A DNA stretch of 64,000 nt from Cristatella mucedo (taxonomy: Eukaryota > Bryozoa > Phylactolaemata > Cristatellidae), in contig WPIO01000040.1 in NCBI GenBank assembly GCA_009760855.2, positions 2,740,001-2,804,000 of the forward strand, written 5' to 3'. The position numbers and the translations under genes were made by a program. Below are positions 27,743 to 40,076 of this stretch, piece after piece (within the stretch, counting starts at the first letter, position 1; each line of letters begins with the position of its first letter). The notes under the pieces are model-generated. The model ran no database searches, had not been told where the DNA came from, and saw only the letters and a program-made list of their open reading frames with translations.

Positions 27743-29866
27743 TCAGGAATATTTGAACAGCTTGACGCAGTGGTTGCCCGAGTCGCTGACGACCACCGTG
27801 CCGTCGCCGAAGACAGCCACGTCCTGAGGTCCGAATAGCGACGAGCCCTCCGTGTTCACGTGACTGATGAACGAGCCGCCGCGATCGAACACCTGAGCGG
27901 AAGGGCGAGAGGGAGCGAGCTGTTCGCGGCTCGGCTCAGATCGCTCTTACAAGGTCAAGGTCGCGTGCTCGTGGGCCAGCGAACGCGGCAGGCGAAGAAC
28001 GCTCGAGGCTGGCGCTGCCCGAGCGCCAAAAGATTCGAGCTCGAGAACGAGGCTCTGTGCCGCTGCTGCTGCCGCCTCTGCGCCGAAAGAAGCCGAGGCT
28101 ACATCTGCTCGATCGCACCGCAGCCGCCTGAGGCTGACGAGAGCACTCTCGGGCCGTCGGTGCGACGGCTACGGCGGGGAGGTCGATAAATGGCCTCCCG
28201 CGGGCGGGCCGCTTCGGGCTGCAGCCGAGAATAGCTGATTATAGAGAGACGCTTAGCTCGGCAAACGCTCCCACCCTTCCCCCTCTGTCTCTCCCTCGCC
28301 CATCCGCTTAGCCAGGACCGCCTGAGCTCGCCCGACGGCAGCCACGAGGCAGACGTGCTCTCGCGTGCCCGGTCCGCCGAGGGTCGCGTGGCTGGTCGCG
28401 TGGAGGTTCTGTCGCCAGCCGCAGGACGTCGGTGCGCTGCGGCCGCCGCGATCTGCGGCGGCACTGTGCGGCAGCGCTTACCTGTATGCGCGAGTTGCCC
28501 CAGTCGGCCACGATTATGTTGCCGCGCTCGTCGACGGCGATGCCCGTCGGGCCGTCGAACTGTCCGTTGCCGTCGCCGTTGCTACCGAAGCTCCACGAGA
28601 ACTGTCCGGCGGCGTCAAAGCACTTGACGCTGTGGCTGTGGAAGTCGGTCACGAGGACGGCGCCGTCGGCGGTGCAGGCCACGTAGTGCGGCCCGGCCAG
28701 CTGCCACTCCTTGTTGCTGCCTGCGAGCGAACAAGATGGCGGCTGCTGCTGCTCGGCGAGCCGTAACAGCGAGCCGAAGCTGCAGCCAGAGAACCGCTAA
28801 GGAAAGCCGAGCAAGTGGATGCGTTGCAAAAGAAAGCATCTTTTTTTTAGACAGATTCGTCGGTAGCCAACGCGGACAATTGGCGAGTATTTCACCGTTT
28901 GGCGGCGTAATTTCCTCGCCAAGCTTCTCGAATCGCGCCTGCTCCTAACATCCGGTCATCATCAGCCCTATCCACATCCGGTCATCGTCAGCCCTGGCGT
29001 GCCGGCTTGGCACGATCTCTTCGTGACTTCCGTCATTAAAGCACTTATCTTTTAAGGTTTACTCATCAGGTTTACTCAGCTTTACAGTTTACTCACATCA
29101 CACCGATAGGGGCTCATAGCTGCACCTGATAGGGGCTCATAGCTGCACCCCAGGTGGCGCCGCACCCCAGGTGACGGGAAATTCTCTTACACCTCGACAC
29201 TTATTTACTTCATATAAGAGTTCTGCAGCGCTTTGAATTATCTACACCTAAAAATAACGCACGAATATACCAAATAACAAACATACCAAATGCACAATAA
29301 CAAACATACCGAAATTTTGCTGAACTCATAAAATTGATGGACATCGCACGATGTCCACACGACCGAACTCTCAGAGTAAAAAATGCGAAGGTGCGAGTGC
29401 GTCAGTGACACGTAAGGTGACACGCGTATAAAGGTGCGAGTGCGTCATGTGACGCACGCGTCTTGCCACGCGAAACTAAAACTTTCGAGCCTTTCAGACA
29501 ACGACCGACCGTTGTAAAGAAGGCGGCTTGCCTGCTCTCGAACAGTACTAAAACCTATTTCCTACACTCGCCACCTAAAATCAACTGGGCAACGCTAGCG
29601 CTTTGTTCTGTCCTCGTCTCTTACGAGCTGACGGTAATGACATCAACAGTCAACAGCGAAACGCCAGAAGCGGCACCGGCTTAGGAGGCGGTGCAGCCCA
29701 GGGGGAAAGGACGTTCGCTCCGACGCTCCGAAGCAATTAGCGAAGGCCATTAAACGAGGCGAACGTAGCGAGCCGCGGAGAGCGAAAACTCGGTGAATAA
29801 CTCCAAGCCTCCTTTGCACACGAGATCGATTCGACGTTTCGTCAACCATGAAAATAACACACACAC

Positions 29867-29915
<49 letters not shown>

Positions 29916-30001
29916 AGAGCCGGGTGACGAGAAGCGTCGGTTAACAAGTGCAAGCGGCAAGCGCCGGCCGTGATAACTAGGTAAGGCGGTTGCTCTTCGA
30001 G

Positions 30002-30088
<87 letters not shown>

Positions 30089-33000
30089 GACCGAGGTCGT
30101 GGGTTCGAATTCTTCGGTGGGAGATGGTCTATAGCCGCTGAAAACTGTGGCGATCGTCCATTAAGGTTCTCCTGCCACTATTTAAAATGAGGCTGGTCAA
30201 AGCAGCTAGTTCTGAGAAGCCGCCATTTGGGCTAGAGCGAAGAGCTCTTCGGAGCTCCGAACCTCGCTCCCCTTGCTCTCTCAACGGTTGCAACGGACCG
30301 CAGGCTGCGCCATAGATCCAGCTGGCACGTCGGGCAACCGACTGAAGCGTCCTCCGCTGTTCTGTTCGGTTTGTAGGATGACTGGCGACGAGTCGCGAAG
30401 CGGAAGTCTGCGGATGAGAGCTCCCAGCTGCCTCGTCGAGCTGGCGGCCAGCGACGGTGCAGCGAGCGAAACTCGCCTTTGTTAATAATAATAACAATAA
30501 TAATAATTCACTTGATAAAGCGCCCTCAGAGAACTTAATCTCTCTCTAGGCGCTCTACATTTGCTGTAAAGTGAAATGCAATTGAATGGTAAGTAAAATC
30601 ATGCTTGAAAAAACAACCGAAATGAATAATATGGTTAGGGGTGACATGCACAGGGTCAGCATGCAAATGTGGTTAGTGGCAGCATGCACAGTGTCAGCAC
30701 GCATAAGCACATCAAGGACGAATCACAGGGACCCACTAAATGCTGTCCTAAATAGGTGTGTTTTTAGGTTCCTTTTAAATGTGGTCAGGTCAGGGGATGT
30801 TCTGACGCAGGTCGGGAGGGAGTTCCAGGCTTTGGGAGCATATGAACTAAATGCACGGTCTCCAAAGGATTTAAAGTTTGTATGAGGTATTTCTAGACTG
30901 TTGGATTCCGAAAAGCGGGTGGTACGATGCTTGACCTGATGGGGTAGTATATCTGATAAATAGGCTGGAGCCATAGAATGAAGGGACCCAAAAGTGAGCG
31001 ACAAAACCTTGAAGTCAATCCGTTGCTTGACTGGTAGCCAGTGCAGGTCGGCGAGAAGTGGAGTAATGTGGCAACTGCGACGCTTACGACAGACAAGCCT
31101 AGTTGCAGAGTTTTGCACCAGCTGCAATCGCCTGATCGCACATGCTGGTAGGCCAGTAAGCAGTGAGTTGCAGAAGTCGAGACGGGATGTCACGAATGCA
31201 TGGACCAACTTGGACGTGTAATAATAATAATAATAATATTGCACTTGATAAAGCGCCCTCAGAGAACTTAATCTCTTTCTAGGCGCTTTACATTTGCTGC
31301 AAAGTGATACGCAATAGAATAGTAAGTAAAATCATGCTTGAAAAACAAACAAAATGAATAACATGGTTAGGGGTTACATGCACTGGGTCAGCATGCAAAT
31401 GTGGTTAGTGGCAGCATGAACAGTGTCAGCACGCATAAGCACATCGAGGACGAATCACAAGGACCCACTAAATGCTGTCCTAAATAGGTATGTTTTTAAG
31501 TTTCTGACGTGGTATCTTTATCTAAACAAGCCCGAATATTAGCAATGTTATGAAGCTGAAAACAGGCGGATTTGACTGTGGAGCTGATACGGTCGTCTAA
31601 CGAGAGGTCGCTTTGGAATATGACACCTAGATTTCGAGCTGATTCAACTGGAGATATGCTGGCAGAGCCAATTTTGAGAGTCAGCCTTTCCAATCTCTGG
31701 ATCACACTGGGTTTAATTATGGTATTTGTTGCTCGCCGGTCCCCAACTCGCTCATTCCGCTCGCCGCGGCCGCCTCACCTTGCCCCGCTTCGCAAGCCGC
31801 ACCACGCGCCCCCCTGCCGCCGAGCACCACTCACCAGCGCCGCCGCCGCCTTCGCCGAAGCGGCGGAGCAGCTTCCCGGCGGCGCTGAACGCGAGCAGCG
31901 CGTTGGCCTTGTTGTCGGCCACGACGATCTCGCCGCTCGGCGTCACCGCCACGCCCTTCGGTCCGAGCAGGCGCCCTTGGCCGAGGCGCTTGATGAACTT
32001 CCACTCGGCCGAGTACAGGTTGACGCACTTGTTCTCGTAGTCGGCCACGACGTACGAGCCGAGTCGCGTCACGGCGACGCCCGTGGGCCGCAGCAGCTGC
32101 CCGCCCACTCGCCCGCGCTCGGCGAGCCGGCGCAGCAGACGACCGGCGCGCGAGAACGCCTGCACGCTCTGGTTGCTGCTGTCGGCCACCACGACGCTGC
32201 CGCCCTGCTCGCCGCCGCCGACGCACACGCCCTGCGGGTTGGCGAACTCGCCGGCGCCGCGTCCGCGGCAGCCGATCACGTTCACCAGGTCGCTCCAGGC
32301 GGCCGGCGAGCCGGCCGACGACTTGCCGCTGCCTTCGCTGCGCTCCGCCGGAAGCACGGCCGCCGCCGCCGCCACGATCGACGACGTCGAAGCCGCCGAC
32401 GCGCGGCCCTGCGACGACGAAGACGAGCCGCCGCCGCCAGATCCGAGCCGAGGCCGAGAGACGCCGGAGCCGAACACGGTGGCGGCCGCAGCTGCCGGAG
32501 CCAAGCGTCTGCCGGCGGCGCCGCCGGCGGCTCGCGGCCGCTCGTCCGGCCGTCGTTGACGACCGCCGGCGGCACTGCCACCGAGCACAGCCGTAGGCGA
32601 AGGCATCGTCTGCTTGCACGACTTGACCGACATCACGTAGCCGGTGCTCTTGCCCGTCTTGGCGGCGGCGCGTCCGGTGGCCTTCACCTTGAACGGCGAG
32701 CCACGGATCTGCTGCTTGAACAGGCCGACGGAGAGCGTGTAGGCGCCCGGCTCGGGCACGATGTACACGACGTCGTACGAGCCGTGCTCGTTGAGGCCGA
32801 TCTGCGGCTGCACTGAGAGGTTCTCCTTGTAAATGAGCGCCTCGAGGCACGAGTTCTCGCGAACGATTGCGCCGTCCCTGTTTCGCAGCGTCACTCGCAC
32901 GACGGTCGGCTGGCCGACCGCGCAGCGGCGCAGGCCCTCGCCGCTCGCCGTCGACAGCTCGGTGGACACGTCGCTCACGGCCACGCTGCCCAGCTGCGTC

Positions 33001-33920
33001 ATCAAGCGCCGAACCTCCGCATCGCTCGCCTCCGCAAAGTCGAGGTGGCAGTTCTCGTGAAAGTCGTCGTCGCCGCCGCCGCCGGCGTCGAGCGAGTCGT
33101 CGCCGCCGCACAGGCGTTCGTGTAGGGCGGCGGAGAGGGCTCGAGCTTCGGCCGCACAGGAGGCGGCAGCCATCGCGGCTGCGATGGCCTCATTGGCGGC
33201 GGTCAGCTCGTGCAGTCGGGCCGCCAGGCCGGACAGCCGGCGCCCATAACGGTCCGCTTTGGCGGCCGCCGCTCGTACGATCTCGTCGATCACGTGCTCC
33301 TTGCGCTCGCTGAGCGCCGCCATCGCGTTCTCGAATGTCTGCTCGGCCTTGAACAGGGCGTTGCTCCTGTTGTACTCCAGCTCTCGCGCCATCGCCTGCA
33401 CGGCGTCCACGCATTGCAGCGCCGCGGCGCGCATCCGGTCGCACGACTCGGCAAGCGCCTGCAGCTCGTCGCGCTCGGCCGACGGCCCATCAGCGCGAGC
33501 AGCGGTGACGTAGACGGCAGCACTCGAAGATGGCGGTGCTGTGCCGCCGGCGGCGGCGGCGCAGGAGAAGGAGCCATGGCGAGAGGCGGCGGCGGCGCTG
33601 GCGTCCGAGGCGGCTGTTACGGTCGTCGTCGTCGGCGGCTGATCGTCGGGCAGCCGGAGCTCCCTGGCAAGCAGCGGGCTCTCCGGCGACGCTGGGCGGC
33701 GAGGCGGCAGCGGGCTCTCCGGCGACGCTGGGCGGCGAGGCGGCAGCGGGCTCTCCGGCGACGCTGGGCGGCGAGGCGGCAGCGGGCCCTCCGGTGATGA
33801 GGCGGCTCTAGGTGCTGGGCGGTTGGCGGCGGCCGCCGCCGCCATCGGACAGCCGAAGCCGTCGACGCCACCGGTCGCCGCCGGACTCGCGGCGGCTTCG
33901 CCGGGAGTCGCCACGTCCAT
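27743..33920 (-). CDS. Filamin/NHL-repeat protein B (TRIM2/TRIM3-like, no RING)
   Basis: This is the tandem paralogue of the gene at 16425-20289. Coding exons on the minus strand are 33920-31835, 28720-28482 and 27892-27743, giving 824 residues, with the same intron phases (1 and 0). The N-terminus contains a 12-residue Pro/Arg/Ser repeat (residues about 46-83). Then come a coiled coil (about 145-272), a filamin-type repeat (about 312-415, [22 protein letters not shown]), a Ser/Ala-rich linker and six NHL repeats from about 555 to the end. Repeats 4 and 5 ([32 protein letters not shown]) are almost the same as in gene A. Intron 1 is 3.1 kb and contains two LINE copies and a SINE. No RING or B-box is present. 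The first in-frame ATG after the upstream stop is at 33920. A cytoplasmic scaffold or RNA-binding role is inferred from the family only. Confidence 0.9.
29858..29913. repeat. (CA)n-(TA)n microsatellite
   Basis: A short CA run passes into about 45 bp of TA. Confidence 0.95.
29966..30210 (+). mobile_element. SINE family 1 copy with (CT)n inside its tRNA-like head
   Basis: The head ggccgtgataactaggtaagg aligns with the minus-strand copy at 40978-41109. After gttgctcttcgagga comes about 85 bp of CT (30003-30087), then gaccgaggtcgtgggttcgaa (B box) and the family body. The tract therefore separates the A and B boxes. Confidence 0.75.
30484..31218 (-). mobile_element. LINE family A, C-terminal RT part plus 3' end
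   Basis: A 160-codon open frame at about 31209-30723 (minus) matches the C-terminal part of the family A ORF ([34 protein letters not shown]), followed by the 3' UTR, tail stem-loop and (ATT)n. It is 5'-truncated and sits in NHL-B intron 1. Confidence 0.88.
31220..31722 (-). mobile_element. LINE family A copy with internal deletion
   Basis: On the minus strand a piece of the ORF ([17 protein letters not shown]) joins directly to the extreme 3' coding end near 31504, so several hundred bases are missing. Its (ATT)n end abuts the next copy at 31218. Confidence 0.85.
33672..33790 (-). repeat. 36-bp coding minisatellite in NHL gene B
   Basis: Three almost identical 36-bp units plus a diverged one encode a 12-residue repeat with [12 protein letters not shown]. 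Because 36 is a multiple of 3, copy changes keep the frame. Confidence 0.9.
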
Positions 33921-34589
33921 GAACTGCGGCTGTGCTGGCCGCCGCCGCCGGCCCTCTATCGGCGACCTATCGCGAGCCCAGCGTCGCACGGACGCGCTGG
34001 GGGGGGGGACGCTGGCCTTCGGTCGCTGACACTGGCTGGCGCTCCGCCGCCGGGAACTTTGCTGCGGCTCAGCGGCCGGCGTCAAGATCGTACCTGGTCA
34101 AACGAACGACAGACTCGTGGCAAAGCTGCCGCTTAGGCGTAGATTAGCTATTGTTTGCGTTCCGCTAAATACCGCTGGCAAACACGAAGCGGCCTTCGAG
34201 CCAAGTGCTTTTGGTCGGGCAGACTCGACGATGCTCGCGAGCCGCTTGGACGCCATCGGACTGCAATTTCGCGAGCGTTCGCGCTCGACCGATGAAATGA
34301 GGGAGCGGAAGGATCAAAAGCTTCGCTGGTCAAGCCGACCGTTGACGAGCGAAGCTTTTGATCGAAGGCTCTGCGACGTGAGAGACGTCAAGACAAGGTC
34401 GATGTTGAAGCGACGAACTGCGAGCGTTCTTTGCTACAACGTCGGCAGCAGGAGGTGCAGGGTGGCTGGCGCCGGGACTGGCGCGGCGGGAAGCGGTCAG
34501 CGAGCTCGCTGCTCTGACGCAATGCAGTGGTGACGTAAATACGAGCGCTTCGAGGACGCCATATGTATGTATGCAAGTATGGATCTCCG

Positions 34590-34845
34590 CCTGTAACTCT
34601 GCCACAAAGCTGCCACAAAGACTAAGTGGGCGTTAGGCTGGAGAGTTTTGCATAGCGCACTCACAGCCTAAGTGGCTTTCGGTACACATTCGGTGGCCAG
34701 CAGACTTCGTCTCGCGAAACCAAGAGAAAGTGTGGGAAGCGTAGCAGAGTCAGGAGAGCAGTTGAGGTAGTGAGTGGCGTTAAAGTAGCAGCTCATGACC
34801 GCTGGAAAGAATGAGCCATAGTCGGCAGCGGGAGATTAGCTATTG
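34590..34845 (-). mobile_element. LINE family B, 3' end
   Basis: The minus strand matches the 3' part of the copy at 45250-46210, including the segment around ctttcggtacacattcggt and gcgcactcacagcctaag. No coding remains intact. Confidence 0.75.
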
Positions 34846-34889
34846 CCTGTCGGCTAACGACTGAGTGATCCGGGTGTCTGTCTGTCAGT

Positions 34890-35490
<601 letters not shown>

Positions 35491-36437
35491 TTGTCCACAG
35501 ACATAGTAACTCACATTCATAGCACCCCGGGTACACAAATGTCTGTTCCGCGCCGACGGAGGGCGCCCACAGAGGGCGCTGCTAGGCCGCGGCCGCCTAT
35601 CGCTACTTCGTCATTCTTACTCTCGCTGCAGGGTGCCGCACCCGCGGAATGAATACTAAACACGAAGCGACCCGCGGAGACAGTTCTGACTGCCATGGAC
35701 AGCTCAGTCAGACTCGCCGCTACTGCCGCCTTCCCTACATCTCTCGCTCTCCCTTCCGCTGCGTCGTTGTCATGCGTCCGCTAGCCGCCGCTGTCGGAAA
35801 CGACGAGTAAGGCCGCTCCGCAGCGCGGCGCGGAGGCCGCGGCGCACCGCTTATCGTGCGGCCACATCCGTACTGCGGGCGCAGCCATTGAACTTCCGCC
35901 CTCAGCGTTCGCCACGACTAGGTCGCCCCTCTTCGACTGGGGCGCGCGTCGCCGTAACTGCGGTTCGGGAGGCGCCGCCTGGCAACGCACGCGTGCGGAG
36001 GCAACGCGGGCGCGCGTCACGCTCGCTCGCTCGCTCTCACCGCCGCTTGTCCTGCCGCCGAGGGCCGACGTTCCGACGGAAGCGACTCTAGGTTTCAGGC
36101 TGCGATAACCCCCGCAATCATCCGGAGCTGCGCCGATAGCTGCTGCTTCCGGCCCAGAGCTCCACGCGCGACCCCGGGTCAGGGACGGGTGAGTAGCGGC
36201 CGAGCGTGACGTCGCACTACCGGGCGGCGGCGGCGGTTCTATTGGCTCCGAGCCACGTCGATAAGGGGAAAGGCGAGCGAGCTCTGGGCCGCCGGAGAGA
36301 CGATAGCGGGCCGCCGCAGGTTGCCCCGAGACGGCGCCCGATAGCGGCGCTGCCTCGGGGCCATGACACCGCTCAGTGGCCAGACCGCATGGCCCGGGCC
36401 GGAGGAGAGAAAACGACTACTGAGAAGGCTCATATAT

Positions 36438-36515
36438 CATATATATATCATATATATATATCATATATATATATATCATATATTTATATATTTATTTATC
36501 ATATATATATATATA
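36438..36515. repeat. AT-rich microsatellite (CATATATA)n
   Basis: Tandem atatatc-type units precede a LINE tail. Confidence 0.85.
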
Positions 36516-36614
36516 CATATACATGTACCTGTTCGCACTTATTTATTACGGTTTCCAAATTGCTCTATCAAAACTTTCCGTATCGTATACACACATATAT
36601 ATTTGTATGCATAT

Positions 36615-36849
36615 AATAATAATGCATACATACGATAAAGCGCCCTCAGAGAACTCAAATCTCTTTCTAGGCGCTTTACATTTGCTGTAAAGGAAACGCA
36701 ATCGAATGGTTAGTAACAGCATGCTCAATAAACAACAAGAATAACACAGTTAGGGGTGACATGCACAGGGCCAGCATGCAAGTGTGGTTAGTGACAGCAT
36801 GTTCAGTGTCTGCACGCATGAGCACACAAAGGACGTATCACAGGGACCC

Positions 36850-36855
<6 letters not shown>
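36615..36855 (-). mobile_element. LINE family A, 3' end only
   Basis: It has an AATAATAATGC end, tail stem-loop aaagcgccctcagag...ggcgcttt and the 3' UTR up to the gggtcc coding-end marker. A (TA)n tract starts exactly where the copy stops. Confidence 0.8.

Positions 36856-36910
<55 letters not shown>
36851..36910. repeat. (TA)n microsatellite
   Basis: About 58 bp of nearly pure TA directly after the LINE end. Confidence 0.95.
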
Positions 36911-36911
<1 letters not shown>

Positions 36912-36974
36912 CAGCTCGTACAAGTGTATACCTTAATATACATATACAGATACAAATGTGTATAGATACTATAA

Positions 36975-37040
36975 ATACAGAATATAATTCATTTGTGTAG
37001 CGCCCTAAGAGAACTTAATCTCTATTCGTGTGCTTCACAA
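36975..37040 (-). mobile_element. LINE family A tail, diverged
   Basis: It retains tagcgccctaagagaacttaatctct and a weakened closing arm. Confidence 0.6.
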
Positions 37041-38086
37041 CTGCCGCGAGTCCCGAGTCCAAGGTCATAAATACACTCACCTTGACCTTCGTTCAAGGCG
37101 AGCACCAGAACCGCTGGGCCAAAGCAGCACAGCTGAACATGTAATGCAATAGTAATTTCTTTTTTATAGTGAGCCCAAAATCTCTACTCTCCGCGCAGAG
37201 ATTTTGGAGCAGCTCTGCCGGAACGCAGGGATGCTTGCCTAGGGGTTAAGTACAGTAGTATCTGACCTCTGACCCTACGCTACATTATAATAGTCCCTCT
37301 TCTCCCTCTCTTACGTACAGACGTATATATATATTTATTTATTTATATTTATATAAATACTGTACTTGTACACAAATATGTATACTGTGGCATATATCTT
37401 TAGCTATAATAGCAGGAGCAGCCGGTACATTAAAAGCAGCATGTACCGGTGGCATGTAGTAGCAGCTTGCTATGTGCCTAATAAAAGAACCGAATGCCAG
37501 ACTGTTGTAGCTCTAGGCATCCGCAAGAATATCGACGCTCTAGAGGAAACTAGCGGCACGTTACGCCATGCCCTCAAGAGTAAAACTTACGACCTGAGAA
37601 ACGAGGCCGGACCGGCGAATCGCGTACCGACACGCCCCCAGACGCCGGCAGCAAATATCTATGCCGCGCCATGCCACGCCGCGGCATTAAGGCTTCAGGA
37701 GTGCTCGTGGCCGAGCAGTGGATCGTTTTCTTGTACTGCAGCAGGAAGAGAAACTCGAATCCCGCGACCGTACGCGACGTGGCACGTGACGTGGCGGGGC
37801 ATTAATCGCGCCGCCGCCATTATTGAAAGCGCCGCGAACTTTCAAGTGAATGCGCGACGCTTTCATCTCGACCTTCTGTCACTTTGCCTACACAGAACAC
37901 GCAGCGGCGGCGGGGGAGGGGGCGTGAGCCTGAGCGTGCGGGTCTCGCGAAGCCCCTCGCGCGAACGGAGGTTCTCGTGCTCGTGAGGCTCGAAAGGGTG
38001 TGGCAGGGTGCGCAAACACTTCTCTCCGCCAAAGCTCGAGCCTCCGCGAAAATCTCCGCTTCTTTGCACCCTAACTGGCTGCTAGT

Positions 38087-38306
38087 AGCCGGCACATATA
38101 TCTATATATCTATGCCGGCACATATATATCTATATATCTATGCCGGCACATATATATCTATATATCTATGCCGGCACATATATATCTATATATCTATGCC
38201 GGCACATATATCTCTATATCTATGCCGGCACATATATCTATATATCTATGCCGGCACATATATCTATATATCTATGCCAGCACATATATCTATATATATC
38301 TATGCC
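38087..38306. repeat. 26-28-bp minisatellite, about 8 copies
   Basis: Each unit starts with tgccggca, itself a palindrome, followed by catatatatctatatatcta. Copies vary by one or two TA steps. Confidence 0.92.
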
Positions 38307-38649
38307 GCTGAGACTTTTCTCCGTCGCGAAACAAACTTTCAAATGGCTTTCGGTGCACAGCGCTTAGACAAAGGCCTTCATTTAACTCAACCGATAGTGC
38401 AGTGAAGAGGACATTAGGAGAAACCGACTACGCGCTAAGTAGCCAGAAAGCGAAGCCAGTGAATGTCGGCTGAAAAGGAAGTGGAAATGAGTGGCTGCTG
38501 AAACGGAAGTGGCAGAGACATGAAATTGCAGGAAGAGGTGGCAGGAGAAAAGACGGCATAAAAGTAGCGTAAAAAGTTGCGAGAGTCCGAGGTCCCGCGA
38601 GAGTCAGAGATCGGCAAAAGCGGCAAAAAGAGCGTCGGACGCCAATGTA

Positions 38650-38785
38650 TTACAGCGTTTTATTAGTGGGTCCCTTTGTGCGATTCGATCGTGCTTTCTT
38701 TGCAGGCAGCGAAAGTAAAGTGCCCAGAAAGAGATTCGAGTTCTCTGAGGGCGCTACATCAAATATATAGTATTATTTATCTTTA
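38650..38785 (+). mobile_element. LINE family A, 3' end only
   Basis: It starts at the coding-end marker gtgggtcc, then the 3' UTR, tail gttctctgagggcgct and a TATTAT end. Confidence 0.75.
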
Positions 38786-38900
38786 TTGTCGTCATTATTA
38801 TGATTAGTCCGCGGGCGACACGAAGCGTCGCAGCGAGTCCGGTCCGACAGGAAGCGAATCTGAGGATGAGGACAATCCGAGAGAGACAACGCAGGAGGTC

Positions 38901-38927
38901 GCTGAATTGCCGTCTCGGCAATTCAGC
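38901..38927. repeat. Perfect hairpin, 12-bp arms, 3-base loop
   Basis: Arms 38901-38912 and 38916-38927 pair perfectly around tct. Confidence 0.8.
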
Positions 38928-40037
38928 CGCCGCGAAGGAGCCGCGTTGCGTTTGACCTCGAGCAGTTCGTCCAAGCAATCCACAGTTTAGTGCAGCTGCA
39001 CGCATCGAGACCAAAACCTGCGACGACGCTGGGCAGAGCCGCCACGGCGACCTCGAACACCAGCGGCGCTCTCTGGCAGCGGAGGCGCGAAGAGGTGGTC
39101 GAGCTTCGCGCGGCGAGCACCTGAGCCGCTGCGCCGCCCGCGGGGCCGAGAGCCGGGGCGACGGAAGGTTCCGGAGGCGACAGCGGCGGCGGCGGCGCTT
39201 CCGGCTGCAACGCCCACTCGCCCGCACTCTGCCGGCGGGAATGCCGCGAGGAGCACGCGAAGCATTTCCGGCGTCGCGGTACGGCAGCCGCGCGTCTGCA
39301 CGCACCTCGTGCGCGCGGCGGCGGCAGCGCCACCTTGGCAACCTTGGGTCAGGACGTTGGCAGGCGTCCTTCCGCTGCGGCCGGATGTAGGCGAGGCCGG
39401 GCGGCGGAGGCGGCGGCTGGTCGCAGCCGCCACGCGAGTCCGGCCTCGAGCGGCGCTCGGCGCCGCGGCTGAGATGACCAGGGACGGTCGCGGCTCCGGG
39501 CGTCGTCGGCGGAAGCGCGGCGGCGGTGGCTGGCAGAGGAGTCTAAATGCTCGGCTCACCGGCAGAGGCAGCAGCGTTCGGGTCCGTCGACTGGGCAGGG
39601 CACCGCGGATATGGCGCAGGCGGCAATTAGAGGCCCGCAGGGGAAAATCAATACCGCAGCAGCCGCGGCGTTCCTATTCAGCGCCACCGCACCCAATGGA
39701 GCGCGGCCGACGGCGGCAGGGATTGGGCGGCAGCGGCCGCTCGACCGTGCGGCCGCCGCCGCGATAGATTCCGAATCGCAGGGCGTGGCCGAGGCGGCGA
39801 CGGCAGCGGCAGAGACGACCGCGAAGCGCGTGGGCGGCGGCGGTCGAGCCTGGCTTCGACTCGTAGAAGAAAGCGAGACGGCAGCTGCTGTCCATGTGCT
39901 CGCGCGAGAGAGAGCGAGAGAGAGAGAGAGAGAGAGAGAGAGCGGAAGCGCTGACAAAGCGTCCCGCTGCGGCTGCGGCGAGCCGCGGAGACAAAGCAAG
40001 CAGCTGCTTCGCAGCTGGCCTGCGGTAGAGAGCGCCG

Positions 40038-40076
40038 CGCACGTGACGCACGCTCGGCGAGCGCGCGTCACGTGCG
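40038..40076. repeat. Hairpin, 18-bp arms with one mismatch
   Basis: Arms 40038-40055 and 40059-40076 pair around ggc. The arms contain the E-box-like cacgtg. Confidence 0.8.

Noticed and set aside
30723-31244. Host gene of 173 codons
   Set aside because: The same protein sequence recurs at 22.3, 58.2, 60.5 and 63.3 kb and belongs to a LINE.
31572-32816. 414-codon plus-strand frame opposite NHL gene B
   Set aside because: It is the mirror of a real GC-rich coding exon; the minus strand has domain matches, the plus strand only Arg/Ala/Gly-rich sequence.
38087-38306. Possible CRISPR-like array
   Set aside because: The units are contiguous with no unique spacers, and the genome is eukaryotic. 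The same applies to the array at 23677.
38754-39559. Gene on the minus strand at 38.8-39.6 kb
   Set aside because: Three overlapping frames share the interval, none has a domain, and no consistent splice sites were found.
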